Source: Pontibacter ruber (GTDB lineage Bacteria; Bacteroidota; Bacteroidia; Cytophagales; Hymenobacteraceae). Taken from it: a stretch of 64,000 nt of DNA. The notes under the pieces are model-generated. The model did no database searches, had not been told where the DNA came from, and was given only the letters and a program-made list of their open reading frames with translations. The stretch spans positions 124,001 through 188,000 of the forward strand of contig NZ_JALPRR010000003.1 of assembly GCF_023630205.1 (NCBI RefSeq). The letters run 5' to 3'. This document shows positions 44,567 through 53,707 of this stretch, piece after piece; the stretch's first letter is position 1; each line of letters opens with the position of its first letter. The position numbers and the translations under genes are program-made.

Positions 44567-45364
44567 ATGTATAAGAAGATTATTGCTTTTTCTATGGCTG
44601 CTATGTTGATGGGCTCAAGCTGTACTACAGTGCCTATCACGGGTAGAAGCCAGCTAAACCTGGTGTCGGATGCGCAGATGCAACAAATGAGCTACGATGC
44701 CTACGACCAGTTCATGAAAGAACACAAGGTGTCCAGAGATGCCCAGGCAACGGCCATGGTAAAGCGTACCGGACAGCGTATACAACGTGCTGTGGAGCAG
44801 TACATGGCACAAAACAACATGTCGGACCAGTTACAGGGATACCAGTGGGAGTTTAACCTGATCGAAGACCCTCAGGTGAATGCCTGGGCCATGGCGGGTG
44901 GTAAAACGGTAGTGTATACCGGTATACTTCCGGTAGCTAAAAACGAAACGGGCCTTGCCGTCGTAATGGGACACGAGATTGCCCACGCCATTGCCAAGCA
45001 CGGCAACGAGCGCATGAGCCAGCAGCTGGCCCAGCAGTTTGGTGGCCAGACGCTGTCTGCACTGGCTGGTGCGCAGCCAGGCGTAGCGCAGAACCTGATC
45101 ATGACAGTTTACGGTGTCGGCTCAGGTTTAGGCCTGCTCAAGTATGGCCGTACCCAGGAAAGCGAAGCCGACCGTTTGGGTTTGATCTTTATGGCGATGG
45201 CAGGATATAACCCACAGGAAGCAATTCCTTTCTGGGAGCGTATGGAAGCCAAGTCAGGCGGTCAGGCACCACCGGAGTTCCTGTCAACGCACCCGAGTGC
45301 CGGAACACGCCAGGCAGACCTGAAGAAGCACATGCCGGAGGCAATGCAATACTATAAAAAATAA
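44567..45364 (+). CDS. M48-family metallopeptidase, lipoprotein
   Basis: 265 residues with lipobox MGSSC (Cys19). The zinc motif GHEIAHAIAKH gives H136, E137 and H140, with the third ligand Glu in ESEADRLGL. This matches LoiP/BepA-like envelope peptidases that act on misassembled outer-membrane proteins. Followed after 21 nt by another lipoprotein gene. Confidence 0.92.
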   Translation: MYKKIIAFSMAAMLMGSSCTTVPITGRSQLNLVSDAQMQQMSYDAYDQFMKEHKVSRDAQATAMVKRTGQRIQRAVEQYMAQNNMSDQLQGYQWEFNLIEDPQVNAWAMAGGKTVVYTGILPVAKNETGLAVVMGHEIAHAIAKHGNERMSQQLAQQFGGQTLSALAGAQPGVAQNLIMTVYGVGSGLGLLKYGRTQESEADRLGLIFMAMAGYNPQEAIPFWERMEAKSGGQAPPEFLSTHPSAGTRQADLKKHMPEAMQYYKK

Positions 45365-45385
45365 AACCACACGATAACCAACCAC

Positions 45386-46009
45386 ATGATCAGAAACACC
45401 CTTGTAAGCAGCCGCTCTGCTAAAATGGCTGTTTACGCTTTATCGCTGCTGTTGCTGCTGGCAACGGCCTGTACACGTCGCGAATCTTTTCCGGAAGAAA
45501 GCGAGGAGGAACCATTGGAAGCAGGAGCAGAAGGGGAGGCAGGGCCGGTATACGACGGGCAACTACTGGCCCAGGTTGTTTTTGATAGTGTGGACTACAT
45601 TGTGCCACGGCAGGAGTTGCTTCAGCCCTTTATAAAAGAGTTTGGAGACGGCACCGTAGTGGACAAGGTGATGATCCGGAAGGTGCAGGATAAAAAAGAT
45701 GCGGCTCCGGCTTATTACCTGGTGGGGCTGGGAATGCGCAACGGTGCTTTCCGTTCGATGGCGCTGGAACTGGATGTCACTTCGGATAACAGTTTATACC
45801 TGAGCAGCAAAGGCGGTAAGCATATGTGTACGGCAAGCGCAGGCTGTGGCTTCTGCTACTTTACCTTTTCAGGGAATAAAATAGTAGGTTGCGAGTGCGA
45901 TTCGCGTGTACCCGGAAACAACTGCGAGCACAAGGTGAGCGCCACCAACCAACTGCTGAAAGGAGCAAGGCTGAGCAACCAAAGACAAGACGAGAGGCCG
46001 CGGCCATAG
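45386..46009 (+). CDS. Lipoprotein of unknown function
   Basis: 207 residues with lipobox LLATAC, an acidic Glu-rich linker and a globular C-terminal half. The Cys-rich segment HMCTASAGCGFCYFTFSGNK, then GCECDSRVPGNNCEHK, could form disulfides or bind metal. Not recognised. Probably co-transcribed with the M48 gene; ends at a terminator. Confidence 0.7.
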   Translation: MIRNTLVSSRSAKMAVYALSLLLLLATACTRRESFPEESEEEPLEAGAEGEAGPVYDGQLLAQVVFDSVDYIVPRQELLQPFIKEFGDGTVVDKVMIRKVQDKKDAAPAYYLVGLGMRNGAFRSMALELDVTSDNSLYLSSKGGKHMCTASAGCGFCYFTFSGNKIVGCECDSRVPGNNCEHKVSATNQLLKGARLSNQRQDERPRP

Positions 46010-46031
46010 TACGGATAAACGCTTTTAACAT

Positions 46032-46069
46032 ATAAAAGGCCGTCAGTTTATACCTGACGGCCTTTTTAT
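46032..46069. terminator. Rho-independent terminator
   Basis: ATAAAAGGCCGTCAG (46032-46046), loop TTTATAC, then CTGACGGCC and T5 from 46054. It lies between convergent genes. The loop is again a TTATAC motif. Confidence 0.88.
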
Positions 46070-46112
46070 TTATACTTCAACTATATCTTATACTTCGTCT
46101 ATACTTTGCTTT

Positions 46113-46925
46113 CTAAGAAACGCTGCTCTGCATGTTGCGCAGCCTGATGCGGGTCAGGATCTTTTTGGTGTAAAGCGGGAAGTCGCCCTTCATCATCCAG
46201 TCGTAATAGCTGGGCTCCTTCTGCAGCACTTCCTCTACCGATACATTCTTATACTTGCCAAAGTTAAAAACTTCCTGCCCGGCGTTGTTGTATACGATGC
46301 GGCCCGACAGATCGGCCGTTTTCTGGAACGTGAACTTGTGCAGCTGCTCCATGTCGTTTTTTACCGGGTACTCTTCAATACCTTCCTTTGTCTCCAGCGG
46401 GGTATTCTCGTATCGGTCCAGCTGCGCCATCAGGATTTCATAGGTTGCTACTGTATCTGCCTCTGCACTATGTGCATTTTCGAGTGACTTGTTGCAGTAA
46501 AACTTGTAGGCAGCTGACAGGGTGCGTTGCTCCATCATGTGAAATACCCTGCACACGTCTACCACACTGCGGTTGTCCAGGTCAAAATCAATGTTGGCGC
46601 GCAGGAACTCTTCTGCTAATAGCGGTATATCAAACTTCACCAGGTTGTACCCGCCCAGGTCACAGCCTTTCAGGAACTGGTCCAGGTCTTTTGCGATCTG
46701 GTTAAAGGTGGGGCAATCCTTCACGTCCTCATCGTAGATCTTGTGTATCAGGCTTGACTCCAGCGGTATCGGTATGGTGGGGTTGATACGGCGGGTCTTT
46801 AGGACCTCTTCTCCGTCCGGTTTTATTTTCAGCACGCTGATCTCCACAATACGGTCTTTGCAGATGTCGGTGCCGGTGGTTTCCAGGTCGAAGAAAACGA
46901 TGGGGCGCTTCAGGTGAAGTTTCAT
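46113..46925 (-). CDS. DnaQ-like 3'-5' exonuclease
   Basis: 270 residues. The DEDD exonuclease starts with FFDLETTGTD (ExoI), has GYNLVKFDIPLLAEEF (ExoII) and HSAEADTVATYEIL (ExoIII with His). A C-terminal piece (FNFGKYKNVSVEEVLQKEPSYYDWMMKGDF) is the exonuclease-associated domain common in Bacteroidetes. Proofreading or DNA-repair role presumed. It begins 4 nt after the mpl stop. Confidence 0.88.
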   Translation of the reverse strand: MKLHLKRPIVFFDLETTGTDICKDRIVEISVLKIKPDGEEVLKTRRINPTIPIPLESSLIHKIYDEDVKDCPTFNQIAKDLDQFLKGCDLGGYNLVKFDIPLLAEEFLRANIDFDLDNRSVVDVCRVFHMMEQRTLSAAYKFYCNKSLENAHSAEADTVATYEILMAQLDRYENTPLETKEGIEEYPVKNDMEQLHKFTFQKTADLSGRIVYNNAGQEVFNFGKYKNVSVEEVLQKEPSYYDWMMKGDFPLYTKKILTRIRLRNMQSSVS

Positions 46926-46929
46926 AAGG

Positions 46930-48312
46930 TTATGCGTTAAGAACCGCCTTTGTCAGCGCCTCGAGGTTAATGTTGTTGTAAGTGCCGGAGCTCATGAGCA
47001 GCAGGTTGGCATTCTGCCAGTTCTGCCCTTTCAGGTAATCGCTCAGCTTTTCGGAGTCGGTAAAAACTTGCAGGCGTGGGTTTTTGAATGCGGCTTTCAG
47101 TTCTTCTTCCGTCAGCATTTCCATGCGCTTGTGTTCAATGGTTTTCGGGCTGAAGTATACAATGGCTTCATCCGCTTTATCCAGGGCGCCTTCGTACTGC
47201 GGCAGGAAGTTCCTGTTCAGGCTGCTGAACGTATGCAGCTCGATAGCCGCTACCAGGCGGCGCTGCGGGTATTGGGCTTTCACGGCTTCGGTCGTGGCTT
47301 TCACCTTAGACGGAGCGTGTGCAAAGTCGCGGTAGATAACGGTGCTGCTGCTTTCGCCCAGTTTCTCCAGTCGTTTGGCGGCACCTTTAAAGCTGCGCAA
47401 CGCTTCGTAAAAGTCATGGACTTTGATCCCCAGCTTCTTGCAGACTTCCTTTGCTGCGTTGATGTTGCGCAGGTTGTGTTCCCCGAAAAGCTGTATTTCT
47501 ACATCGCCTTCTTTTTTAGTATGCAAAATGGTTTTGCCATTGCGGATAGTATGCTCGTGTACGCCGTAGCCAATGTAGTTTACATCCGTATTGCGTGGTA
47601 CGCATACCAGTTGCACCTGCTCGTCGTCTTTGTCATAGATCAGCGTGCCGGCTTTTGGCGTCATCTCCGCAAAAATGCGGAACTGCTCGCGGTATACTTC
47701 CGGATCTGAGAACACATTGATATGATCCCAGCTGATCCCGCTAATCACGCCGATGTGGTGGTGGTACAGGTGGAACTTTGGAACGCGTTTGATTGGGTCA
47801 GAGAGGTACTCGTCGCCTTCGATGATGATGATCGGGGCATCGTCTGTCAGTTTTACCATGCGGTCGAAACCTTCCAGTTGGGCGCCAACAGCGTAGTCGA
47901 AGAGGCGGCCCTGGTGCCGGAGCACGTGCATGATGATGGAGGTGATGGAGGTTTTGCCATGGCTGCCACCGATCACAATACGCTGTTTGTCTTTTGACTG
48001 CTCGTAAATAAACTCCGGGAAAGAGTATACCGGAATGCCAAGCTCCTGCGCTTTTTTGAGTTCAGGATTATCAATACGGGCGTGCATACCAAGTATAACG
48101 GCATCCGGTCTGGCGTCCAGCTTTTCGGGATACCAGCCTTCCTGTTCCGGCAAAAGGCTGGCAGCGGCGAGCCTGCTTTTGGCAGGTTCAAAGATTTCGT
48201 CGTCAGAGCCGGTTACTTTCAGCCCTTTGTCGTGCAGCGCAAGCGCCAGATTATGCATGATGCTCCCACCGATCGCAATCAGGTGGATGTGCTTAAATTC
48301 CTGTCTCTCCAT
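46930..48312 (-). CDS. mpl: UDP-MurNAc:L-Ala-gamma-D-Glu-mDap ligase Mpl
   Basis: About 460 residues from ATG 48312 (MERQEFKHIHLIAIGGSIMHNLAL); ATG 48324 and GTG 48342 are in-frame alternatives. A GGAAGG lies just before the chosen start. Mpl reattaches the recycled tripeptide to UDP-MurNAc. The ATP loop is IGGSHGKTSITS, with IIIEGDEYLSD and the GEHNLRNINAAKEVC ligase motif. Confidence 0.93.
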   Translation of the reverse strand: MERQEFKHIHLIAIGGSIMHNLALALHDKGLKVTGSDDEIFEPAKSRLAAASLLPEQEGWYPEKLDARPDAVILGMHARIDNPELKKAQELGIPVYSFPEFIYEQSKDKQRIVIGGSHGKTSITSIIMHVLRHQGRLFDYAVGAQLEGFDRMVKLTDDAPIIIIEGDEYLSDPIKRVPKFHLYHHHIGVISGISWDHINVFSDPEVYREQFRIFAEMTPKAGTLIYDKDDEQVQLVCVPRNTDVNYIGYGVHEHTIRNGKTILHTKKEGDVEIQLFGEHNLRNINAAKEVCKKLGIKVHDFYEALRSFKGAAKRLEKLGESSSTVIYRDFAHAPSKVKATTEAVKAQYPQRRLVAAIELHTFSSLNRNFLPQYEGALDKADEAIVYFSPKTIEHKRMEMLTEEELKAAFKNPRLQVFTDSEKLSDYLKGQNWQNANLLLMSSGTYNNINLEALTKAVLNA

Positions 48313-48447
48313 AAGCCCTTCCATGTAGGTTAGCAAACTCACAAAATTAGAATTCCTTGCCTAAATAAAAATAGCTATACGCTAATATGTGGATATCTTC
48401 TGTATTTTGTGGATTACTTGGAAAGCTTACTTTTTAAATTTGTGCTT

Positions 48448-50022
48448 ATGGAGGAGATGAAAATGAATGTGCGGCAAGCGGGAAACCGTGGCAGTTGGAG
48501 CAAAAAAGCGCCTGCCGTAACGGACCTGGGCAAAAAGCCACCGCAGGCACTAGATCTGGAAGAGGCCGTATTAGGCGCTCTGATGTTGGAAAAGGACGCC
48601 CTTACTACGGTAATCGATATTCTGCGACCGCAGAGCTTTTACAAGGAAGCGCACCAGCGCATATTTAAAGCCATACTTGCGCTGTTCGATAAGTCGGAGC
48701 CGATCGATATCCTGACGGTGACGCAAGAGCTGCGCTCAAGCGGCGAACTGGAACTGGCAGGCGGCGCTTATTACGTAACGCAGCTGACTTCCCGCGTAAA
48801 CTCAGCGGCAAACATTGAATACCACGCCCGTATCATCACGGAAAACTCCATTAAGCGTGACCTGATCTCCATTTCTTCGGAGGTGCTTTCCAGTGCTTTT
48901 GAAGATACCACAGACGTTTTCGAGCTACTCGACAAAACAGAAGCCAAGCTCTACGAAGTATCGGAATCGAATATTCGCAAGAACTTCGACGACATGCGCT
49001 CGCTCATGCACCAGGCCATCAAAGAACTGGAAGAGAAACGCAAACAAACCGACGGTTTGACCGGTGTGCCAAGCGGCATGACGGCCCTGGACCGTGTCAC
49101 CTCCGGATGGCAGCCTTCTGACTTGATTATTTTGGCGGCTCGTCCGGCGATGGGTAAAACAGCCTTCGTTCTTTCCTGCCTGCGCAATGCGGCGGTAGAT
49201 TTTAAGAAAGGTGTGGCAATCTTCTCGCTGGAAATGTCCTCGCTGCAGCTGGTGAATCGTCTGATCTCATCAGAAGCAGAACTCGATTCTGAAAAAATCA
49301 AAAAAGGAAGCCTGGAAGAGTATGAGTGGGCACAGCTTAACCACAAGATCGCGAAACTAACCGAAGCGCCGATCTTTATCGACGATACTCCGGGTCTTTC
49401 GATCCGTGAGCTGCGTACCAAGTGCCGCCGTCTAAAAGCGCAGTACGACATCCAGATGGTAATCATTGACTACCTGCAGCTGATGAGCGGTAACGCCGAT
49501 GGTAAAAGCAGCGGTAACCGTGAACAGGAGATCGCTTCGATTTCGCGGGCCATGAAAATGCTGGCAAAGGAACTGAACGTACCAGTAATCGCGTTGTCGC
49601 AGCTCAGCCGTGCCGTGGAAACACGTGGTGGTGACAAGCGTCCGCAGCTGTCTGACCTTCGTGAATCCGGTTCCATTGAGCAGGACGCCGATATGGTGCT
49701 TTTCCTGTACCGTCCGGAGTACTACGGTATTACTGAAGACGAAATGGGTAACCCGACAGCAGGGGTAGGAGAGGTGATCATTGCCAAGCACCGTAACGGC
49801 TCGCTTGAAAATGTTCAACTTAAGTTTATTGGTAAATACACAAAGTTTACTAATTTAGATTCAGATTTCGGGGGCGACAGCATGGGTGGCTTTGCTGCCT
49901 TGCCAAATAGTACCTTCGATTCTGAAGCACCAGGGTCGATTCGCCTGGGCAGCCGCATGAACGATGGGGGCAGTAGTGGTGGTTTTCCTGCTTCTAACTT
50001 CGACGAGGAACCTCCGTTCTAA
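48448..50022 (+). CDS. dnaB: Replicative DNA helicase DnaB
   Basis: 524 residues from ATG 48448. The N-terminal DnaG-contact domain spans about 30-165, Walker A is ARPAMGKTAFVLS, Walker B VIIDYLQLMSG, and the arginine-finger region VGEVIIAKHRNG is intact. A -7-like TAAATTTG at 48435-48442 ends 5 nt before this ATG. A GGAGGAG at 48450-48456 sits 6 nt before another in-frame ATG at 48463, so the true start could be 48463. Confidence 0.95.
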   Translation: MEEMKMNVRQAGNRGSWSKKAPAVTDLGKKPPQALDLEEAVLGALMLEKDALTTVIDILRPQSFYKEAHQRIFKAILALFDKSEPIDILTVTQELRSSGELELAGGAYYVTQLTSRVNSAANIEYHARIITENSIKRDLISISSEVLSSAFEDTTDVFELLDKTEAKLYEVSESNIRKNFDDMRSLMHQAIKELEEKRKQTDGLTGVPSGMTALDRVTSGWQPSDLIILAARPAMGKTAFVLSCLRNAAVDFKKGVAIFSLEMSSLQLVNRLISSEAELDSEKIKKGSLEEYEWAQLNHKIAKLTEAPIFIDDTPGLSIRELRTKCRRLKAQYDIQMVIIDYLQLMSGNADGKSSGNREQEIASISRAMKMLAKELNVPVIALSQLSRAVETRGGDKRPQLSDLRESGSIEQDADMVLFLYRPEYYGITEDEMGNPTAGVGEVIIAKHRNGSLENVQLKFIGKYTKFTNLDSDFGGDSMGGFAALPNSTFDSEAPGSIRLGSRMNDGGSSGGFPASNFDEEPPF

Positions 50023-50070
50023 TATTTGAAATTTACTATACCTGTAAATACCTTAAGCCAAAGGAAGATT

Positions 50071-50105
50071 AGCCACTGCGCCAAAAGCCAGTGGCTTTTC
50101 TTTTT
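50071..50105 (+). terminator. Rho-independent terminator after dnaB
   Basis: AGCCACTG (50071-50078) pairs with CAGTGGCT (50089-50096), followed by TTTTCTTTTTT. Confidence 0.85.
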
Positions 50106-50127
50106 TATACTATGTAGCTATCCAGAC

Positions 50128-50684
50128 TTCGCTTCGTAGCTACTTCTGTTCCTCAGTCCTACTTATCTTTAGTTTCATTTTATACTTTGGTGCGCTCACG
50201 GCCGCGGGGCCTCGTCCTCGGGTATCGCGCTGTCTATTGAAGCTGCCATCGGCTGCGCCTGTAGGCTGCCCTGCGGGCACCGCAACAATAGAAGGCGCTC
50301 AACCCAAGGACTGGAAACAGTTCGATAGCTGCTGTCTATGCAATTGGAAACCATTGTAGGGACAGGTCGCGACCTGTCCGCGTGATGTCTACAGCTATGA
50401 AACGCATACGTGAGCTATAGCAACAGGCAGTAAAATTCCCCTCTTGAGAGGGGTGCAGGGGTGTGTTAAAACAGTAGCTATAAAACTTATACTTTGATGT
50501 ATGGCAGTAACAATGTTCCCCTCCTTAGACTAGCGAGAACGCGAGTTCGAAGCTAGCGAGCATAGCTCTGAGGGGGCAGGGGTGGTTGAACCACAGCAAC
50601 CATGAAACTTATACTTGAAAAGAGGCAACAAGCAGAACTCCCCTCCTCGGAGGGGTGCAGGGGTGGGTTGATACTTTATCTGAA
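50128..50684 (+). repeat. Composite intergenic repeat, copy 3
   Basis: Longest copy. Core 50128-50317: outer stem GTCCTCGGG (50214-50222) with CCCAAGGAC (50303-50311), nested stem 50227-50239 with 50286-50298, hairpin TGCCC/GGGCA (50267-50279). Then a 20-bp palindrome (50360-50379), a CCCCTCTTGAGAGGGG module near 50434, the 58-bp block 50518-50575 and a last CCCCTCCTCGGAGGGG module ending in GGGTTGATACTTT. The rest to 50891 has only degenerate AACTCAGAACTC repeats (50855-50887). Confidence 0.8.
50360..50379. repeat. 20-bp perfect palindrome
   Basis: GGACAGGTCGCGACCTGTCC is its own reverse complement. It occurs only in copy 3, between core and modules, and looks like an independent REP-like insertion. 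Confidence 0.85.
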
Positions 50685-50891
50685 GCAGATTTCTCCTTTA
50701 GTCGAAATAACAGAAACAACAAGTATATATTCGATCAGATAGGAAGGGGCAAAAATGATGAATCAAGTATAAAGTCCTTGTTGGCTGACACAATACAGTA
50801 CTTTACAAATTCATACTTTGCTCCTCAGTCCCCTTCAGAAATGCCCATTGAACAAACTCGGAACTCAGCACTCGTAACTCAGAACTCTTAT

Positions 50892-51479
50892 CTACATCCA
50901 CTCCACTTTCTCCTCCAGCGGCACTGTTCTCTTGCCCTCAGAAGCTGGCTTGTTGGAGTAGCCGAAGTATAAAACTCCCAATACCACGTCTTCTTCACGT
51001 AGCTGCAGCATTTGTTTCATGGCAGGGTGGTAGGCCATGCCGCCGGAGCCCCAGTAGCTGGAAATGCCCAGAGCAGTAGCGCCCAGTAGCATATTCTGAA
51101 TGGCACACGAGGTTGCGGCTATTTCTTCCAAGGCAGGTATTTTAGGCAGATCGCCCCGTCGCATGTAGGCTACCATTACGTGCGAAGCTTTGTCGCCCAT
51201 GTGCAGGAGCTTTTCATATTTGTCTTGTGTATACTTTTCAGCATCCGTATGCTGTTTGTACAGCTCCGCATGTGCCTGACAGAAGTCCTGTACTTTATCA
51301 CGGGCATAGACTTTGAATCGCCAGGGTTCTGTGTAGCCATGGGTAGGAGCCCAGTCGGCTAAAGCCAGAAGCAGCTTTATGGTTTCATCCGGTATGCGGT
51401 TGCCATTCATCTGGGCAGGCTTAACAGTCCTGCGCTTCCGGATCACATCCTTTATACTTGCGAATAATTCTTCTTTCAT
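50892..51479 (-). CDS. Nitroreductase-family flavoprotein
   Basis: 195 residues of the YdjA-like nitroreductase group: IRKRRTVKPAQ for FMN phosphate binding, ALADWAPTHGYTEPWRF and ISSYWGSGGMAYHPAMKQML. Likely an FMN- and NAD(P)H-dependent oxidoreductase with unknown natural substrate. Confidence 0.88.
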   Translation of the reverse strand: MKEELFASIKDVIRKRRTVKPAQMNGNRIPDETIKLLLALADWAPTHGYTEPWRFKVYARDKVQDFCQAHAELYKQHTDAEKYTQDKYEKLLHMGDKASHVMVAYMRRGDLPKIPALEEIAATSCAIQNMLLGATALGISSYWGSGGMAYHPAMKQMLQLREEDVVLGVLYFGYSNKPASEGKRTVPLEEKVEWM

Positions 51480-51604
51480 AAACGTTTGAGTTATGCTACG
51501 CTGCAGCCTGAGTATTATTCATTACGAGCCGGAAGGTGCAAAGAGCGGAGCAGCAAATTATACTTTATAGTTTCAGTGCTTAAAAGTACAACTAGACTTC
51601 TCAG

Positions 51605-51658
51605 AAAAAGAAAATGGCTAAACTGCCGGAAGGTATACTCACCGACAACTTAGCCATT
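51605..51658 (-). terminator. Rho-independent terminator after phosphohexomutase
   Basis: AATGGCTAA (51613-51621) with TTAGCCATT (51650-51658) and an inner CCGG-type stem; on the minus strand a T-rich tract follows. The loop contains AGTATACC on that strand. Confidence 0.7.
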
Positions 51659-51679
51659 CAACAATGTAGCAATTTATAC

Positions 51680-53413
51680 TTATTTCAGCTTCAGGTCCAC
51701 CAGGATCTGCTCGATCTTCTGGTTCAGCTTCTGTTCCGTAGCATCATACTCCTCAGTAGAGGCCAGCGGTTCATTCACGCTGATGTAGAACTTGATCTTC
51801 GGTTCGGTACCGGACGGACGGGCGGAAATTTTGCTGCCATCTTCGGTCATGTACTGCAGCACGTTGGAGCTTTCCAGGTCCAGTTTGCTTTCCTCGCCGG
51901 TTACCACATTTTTGCGGGTGCTGTGCTTGTAGTCGCTGATCTCTACTACCTTGGAGCCGGCTATACGTTGCGGCGGATTGCTGCGCATATCGGCCATCAT
52001 CTGCTGGATCTCTTCGGCGCCGCGCTGTCCTTTTTTGGTAAACGAAACCAGCTCTTCCTTGTAGAAGCCATACTTCTCGTACATCTCCACCATCATCTCG
52101 AACAGGCTCTGGCCGTGGTCTTTGGCTACAGCAGCCATTTCGGCAATAAGCGCACAGGCTGAGATGGCGTCTTTATCACGCACAAAGTCGCCGATCATGT
52201 AGCCGTAGCTTTCTTCGCCTCCGCCAATGTATACTTCCTTGCCTTCCAGTTCGCGGATCTTCTCAGCGATGTACTTAAAGCCTGTCAGCGTTTCGTACAT
52301 GGTTACGTTGTAGCTGTCGGCAATGTCTTTGATGAGGTCAGTAGTAACAATGGTCTTTACCACGAACTCTTTGCCCGTCAGCTTACCAGCTTGCTGCCAT
52401 GCCTGCAGCAGGTAGTTGATTAGAAGGGCGCCAGTCTGGTTACCATTCAGCAACACAAACTCACCTTTCAGGTTTTTTACAGCAATGCCTACACGGTCAG
52501 AGTCAGGGTCAGTAGCCAGCACAATGTCGGCGTCTATCTCGGCGGCTTTTTTCAGGGCCAGTGTCATGGCTTCTTTCTCCTCCGGGTTCGGATATACCAC
52601 CGTCGGGAAGTTGCCGTTGGGCTCGGCTTGCTCGTCTACGATGGTTACATTTGTGAAGCCGAAGCGCTGTAGCACTTGTGGCACCAGGGTAATGCCGGTT
52701 CCATGCAGCGGCGTGTACACGATCTTCAGATCGTGCTGGCGCCGGATGGCGTCCTGCGAGATGGAAAGGCCAAGTACTTTTGTGATATAGGCCTCATCCA
52801 TTTCCTCACCCAGCATATGAATGTTGGTCTTCTTCGCCTCAAACTTTACTTCATCAATCGAAGTGATCTTGTTCACTTCGGCGATGATGTTCTTGTCGTG
52901 CGGGGCGGTTACCTGCGCGCCGTCGTTCCAGTATACTTTGTAGCCGTTATACTCTTTGGGGTTGTGCGAGGCGGTTACCACTACACCGCTCTGGCAGCCC
53001 AGGTGGCGGATCGCAAACGATAGCTGTGGGGTAGGGCGAAGCGCCTGGAACAGGTATACTTCAATGTCGTTGGCCGAGAAAATATCGGCAGCTATGCGCG
53101 CAAACTCAGGGGAGTTGTTGCGGCTGTCGTGGGCAATAGCCACCTTCACGCGCTCGCCCGGGAAATTCTGCTTCAGGTAGTTGCACAGGCCCTGTGTTGC
53201 CATACCTAAAGTATAGCGGTTCATGCGGTTGCTGCCTGCACCCATAATGCCGCGCAAACCACCGGTACCAAACTCCAGGTCGCGGTAAAAGGCGTCAGAA
53301 AGCGCTTCGTGCTCATTGCGCTCCAGTAAGCCGTTTATCTCTGATTTGGTTGCCTCATCGTAGTTGCCGTTCAGCCAGGCGTTAATTTTCTGCTGTATAG
53401 CTTGTTCGATCAT
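51680..53413 (-). CDS. Phosphoglucomutase/phosphomannomutase
   Basis: 577 residues of the alpha-D-phosphohexomutase family, long form. Catalytic phosphoserine in GVVVTASHNPKEYNGYK, metal loop ATDPDSDRVGIA, sugar-binding GGGEESYGYMIG and phosphate-binding SARPSGTEPKIKFYI are all present. Interconverts hexose 1- and 6-phosphates. Monocistronic with its own terminator. Confidence 0.93.
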   Translation of the reverse strand: MIEQAIQQKINAWLNGNYDEATKSEINGLLERNEHEALSDAFYRDLEFGTGGLRGIMGAGSNRMNRYTLGMATQGLCNYLKQNFPGERVKVAIAHDSRNNSPEFARIAADIFSANDIEVYLFQALRPTPQLSFAIRHLGCQSGVVVTASHNPKEYNGYKVYWNDGAQVTAPHDKNIIAEVNKITSIDEVKFEAKKTNIHMLGEEMDEAYITKVLGLSISQDAIRRQHDLKIVYTPLHGTGITLVPQVLQRFGFTNVTIVDEQAEPNGNFPTVVYPNPEEKEAMTLALKKAAEIDADIVLATDPDSDRVGIAVKNLKGEFVLLNGNQTGALLINYLLQAWQQAGKLTGKEFVVKTIVTTDLIKDIADSYNVTMYETLTGFKYIAEKIRELEGKEVYIGGGEESYGYMIGDFVRDKDAISACALIAEMAAVAKDHGQSLFEMMVEMYEKYGFYKEELVSFTKKGQRGAEEIQQMMADMRSNPPQRIAGSKVVEISDYKHSTRKNVVTGEESKLDLESSNVLQYMTEDGSKISARPSGTEPKIKFYISVNEPLASTEEYDATEQKLNQKIEQILVDLKLK

Positions 53414-53453
53414 AGTTTCTTTGGTAATGTATTTTAATGTCTCTTTATAGATG

Positions 53454-53563
53454 GCGCGAGCGTCTTCGCTCGTGGTTTGTTATCGTGGGGCCTCCAGCCC
53501 GGTTATGAATCAGTAGCTGCCAGAGGCCACCTCTATAATAAGCACGAGCGAAGACGCTCGCGC
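53454..53563. repeat. Inverted-repeat element (MITE-like)
   Basis: 110 bp flanked by perfect 21-bp inverted arms (53454-53474 and 53543-53563; GCGCGAGCGTCTTCGCTCGT at the left). Each arm is itself partly palindromic. The interior adds GTGGGGCCTCCAGCCC and CTGCCAGAGGCCAC as weaker pairing parts. No open frame. It lies between phosphohexomutase and hppD. Confidence 0.75.
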
Positions 53564-53591
53564 TATTATATGTATACTATTTACAACCCAC

Positions 53592-53645
53592 AAAAAATCA
53601 CACCAGCTCTTCGCTTACCGCATAACGGCTAAGAACTGGTGTGAT
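53592..53645 (-). terminator. Rho-independent terminator after hppD
   Basis: ATCACACCAG (53597-53606) with CTGGTGTGAT (53636-53645) and an inner CTTACCG/CGGCTAAG-type stem; T6 follows on the minus strand. Confidence 0.8.
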
Positions 53646-53707
53646 GTAGATATATCAAATAGATTGGTTTAGCCCGGTTTTACACGCGGCTATACTTTGA
53701 TTACAAG

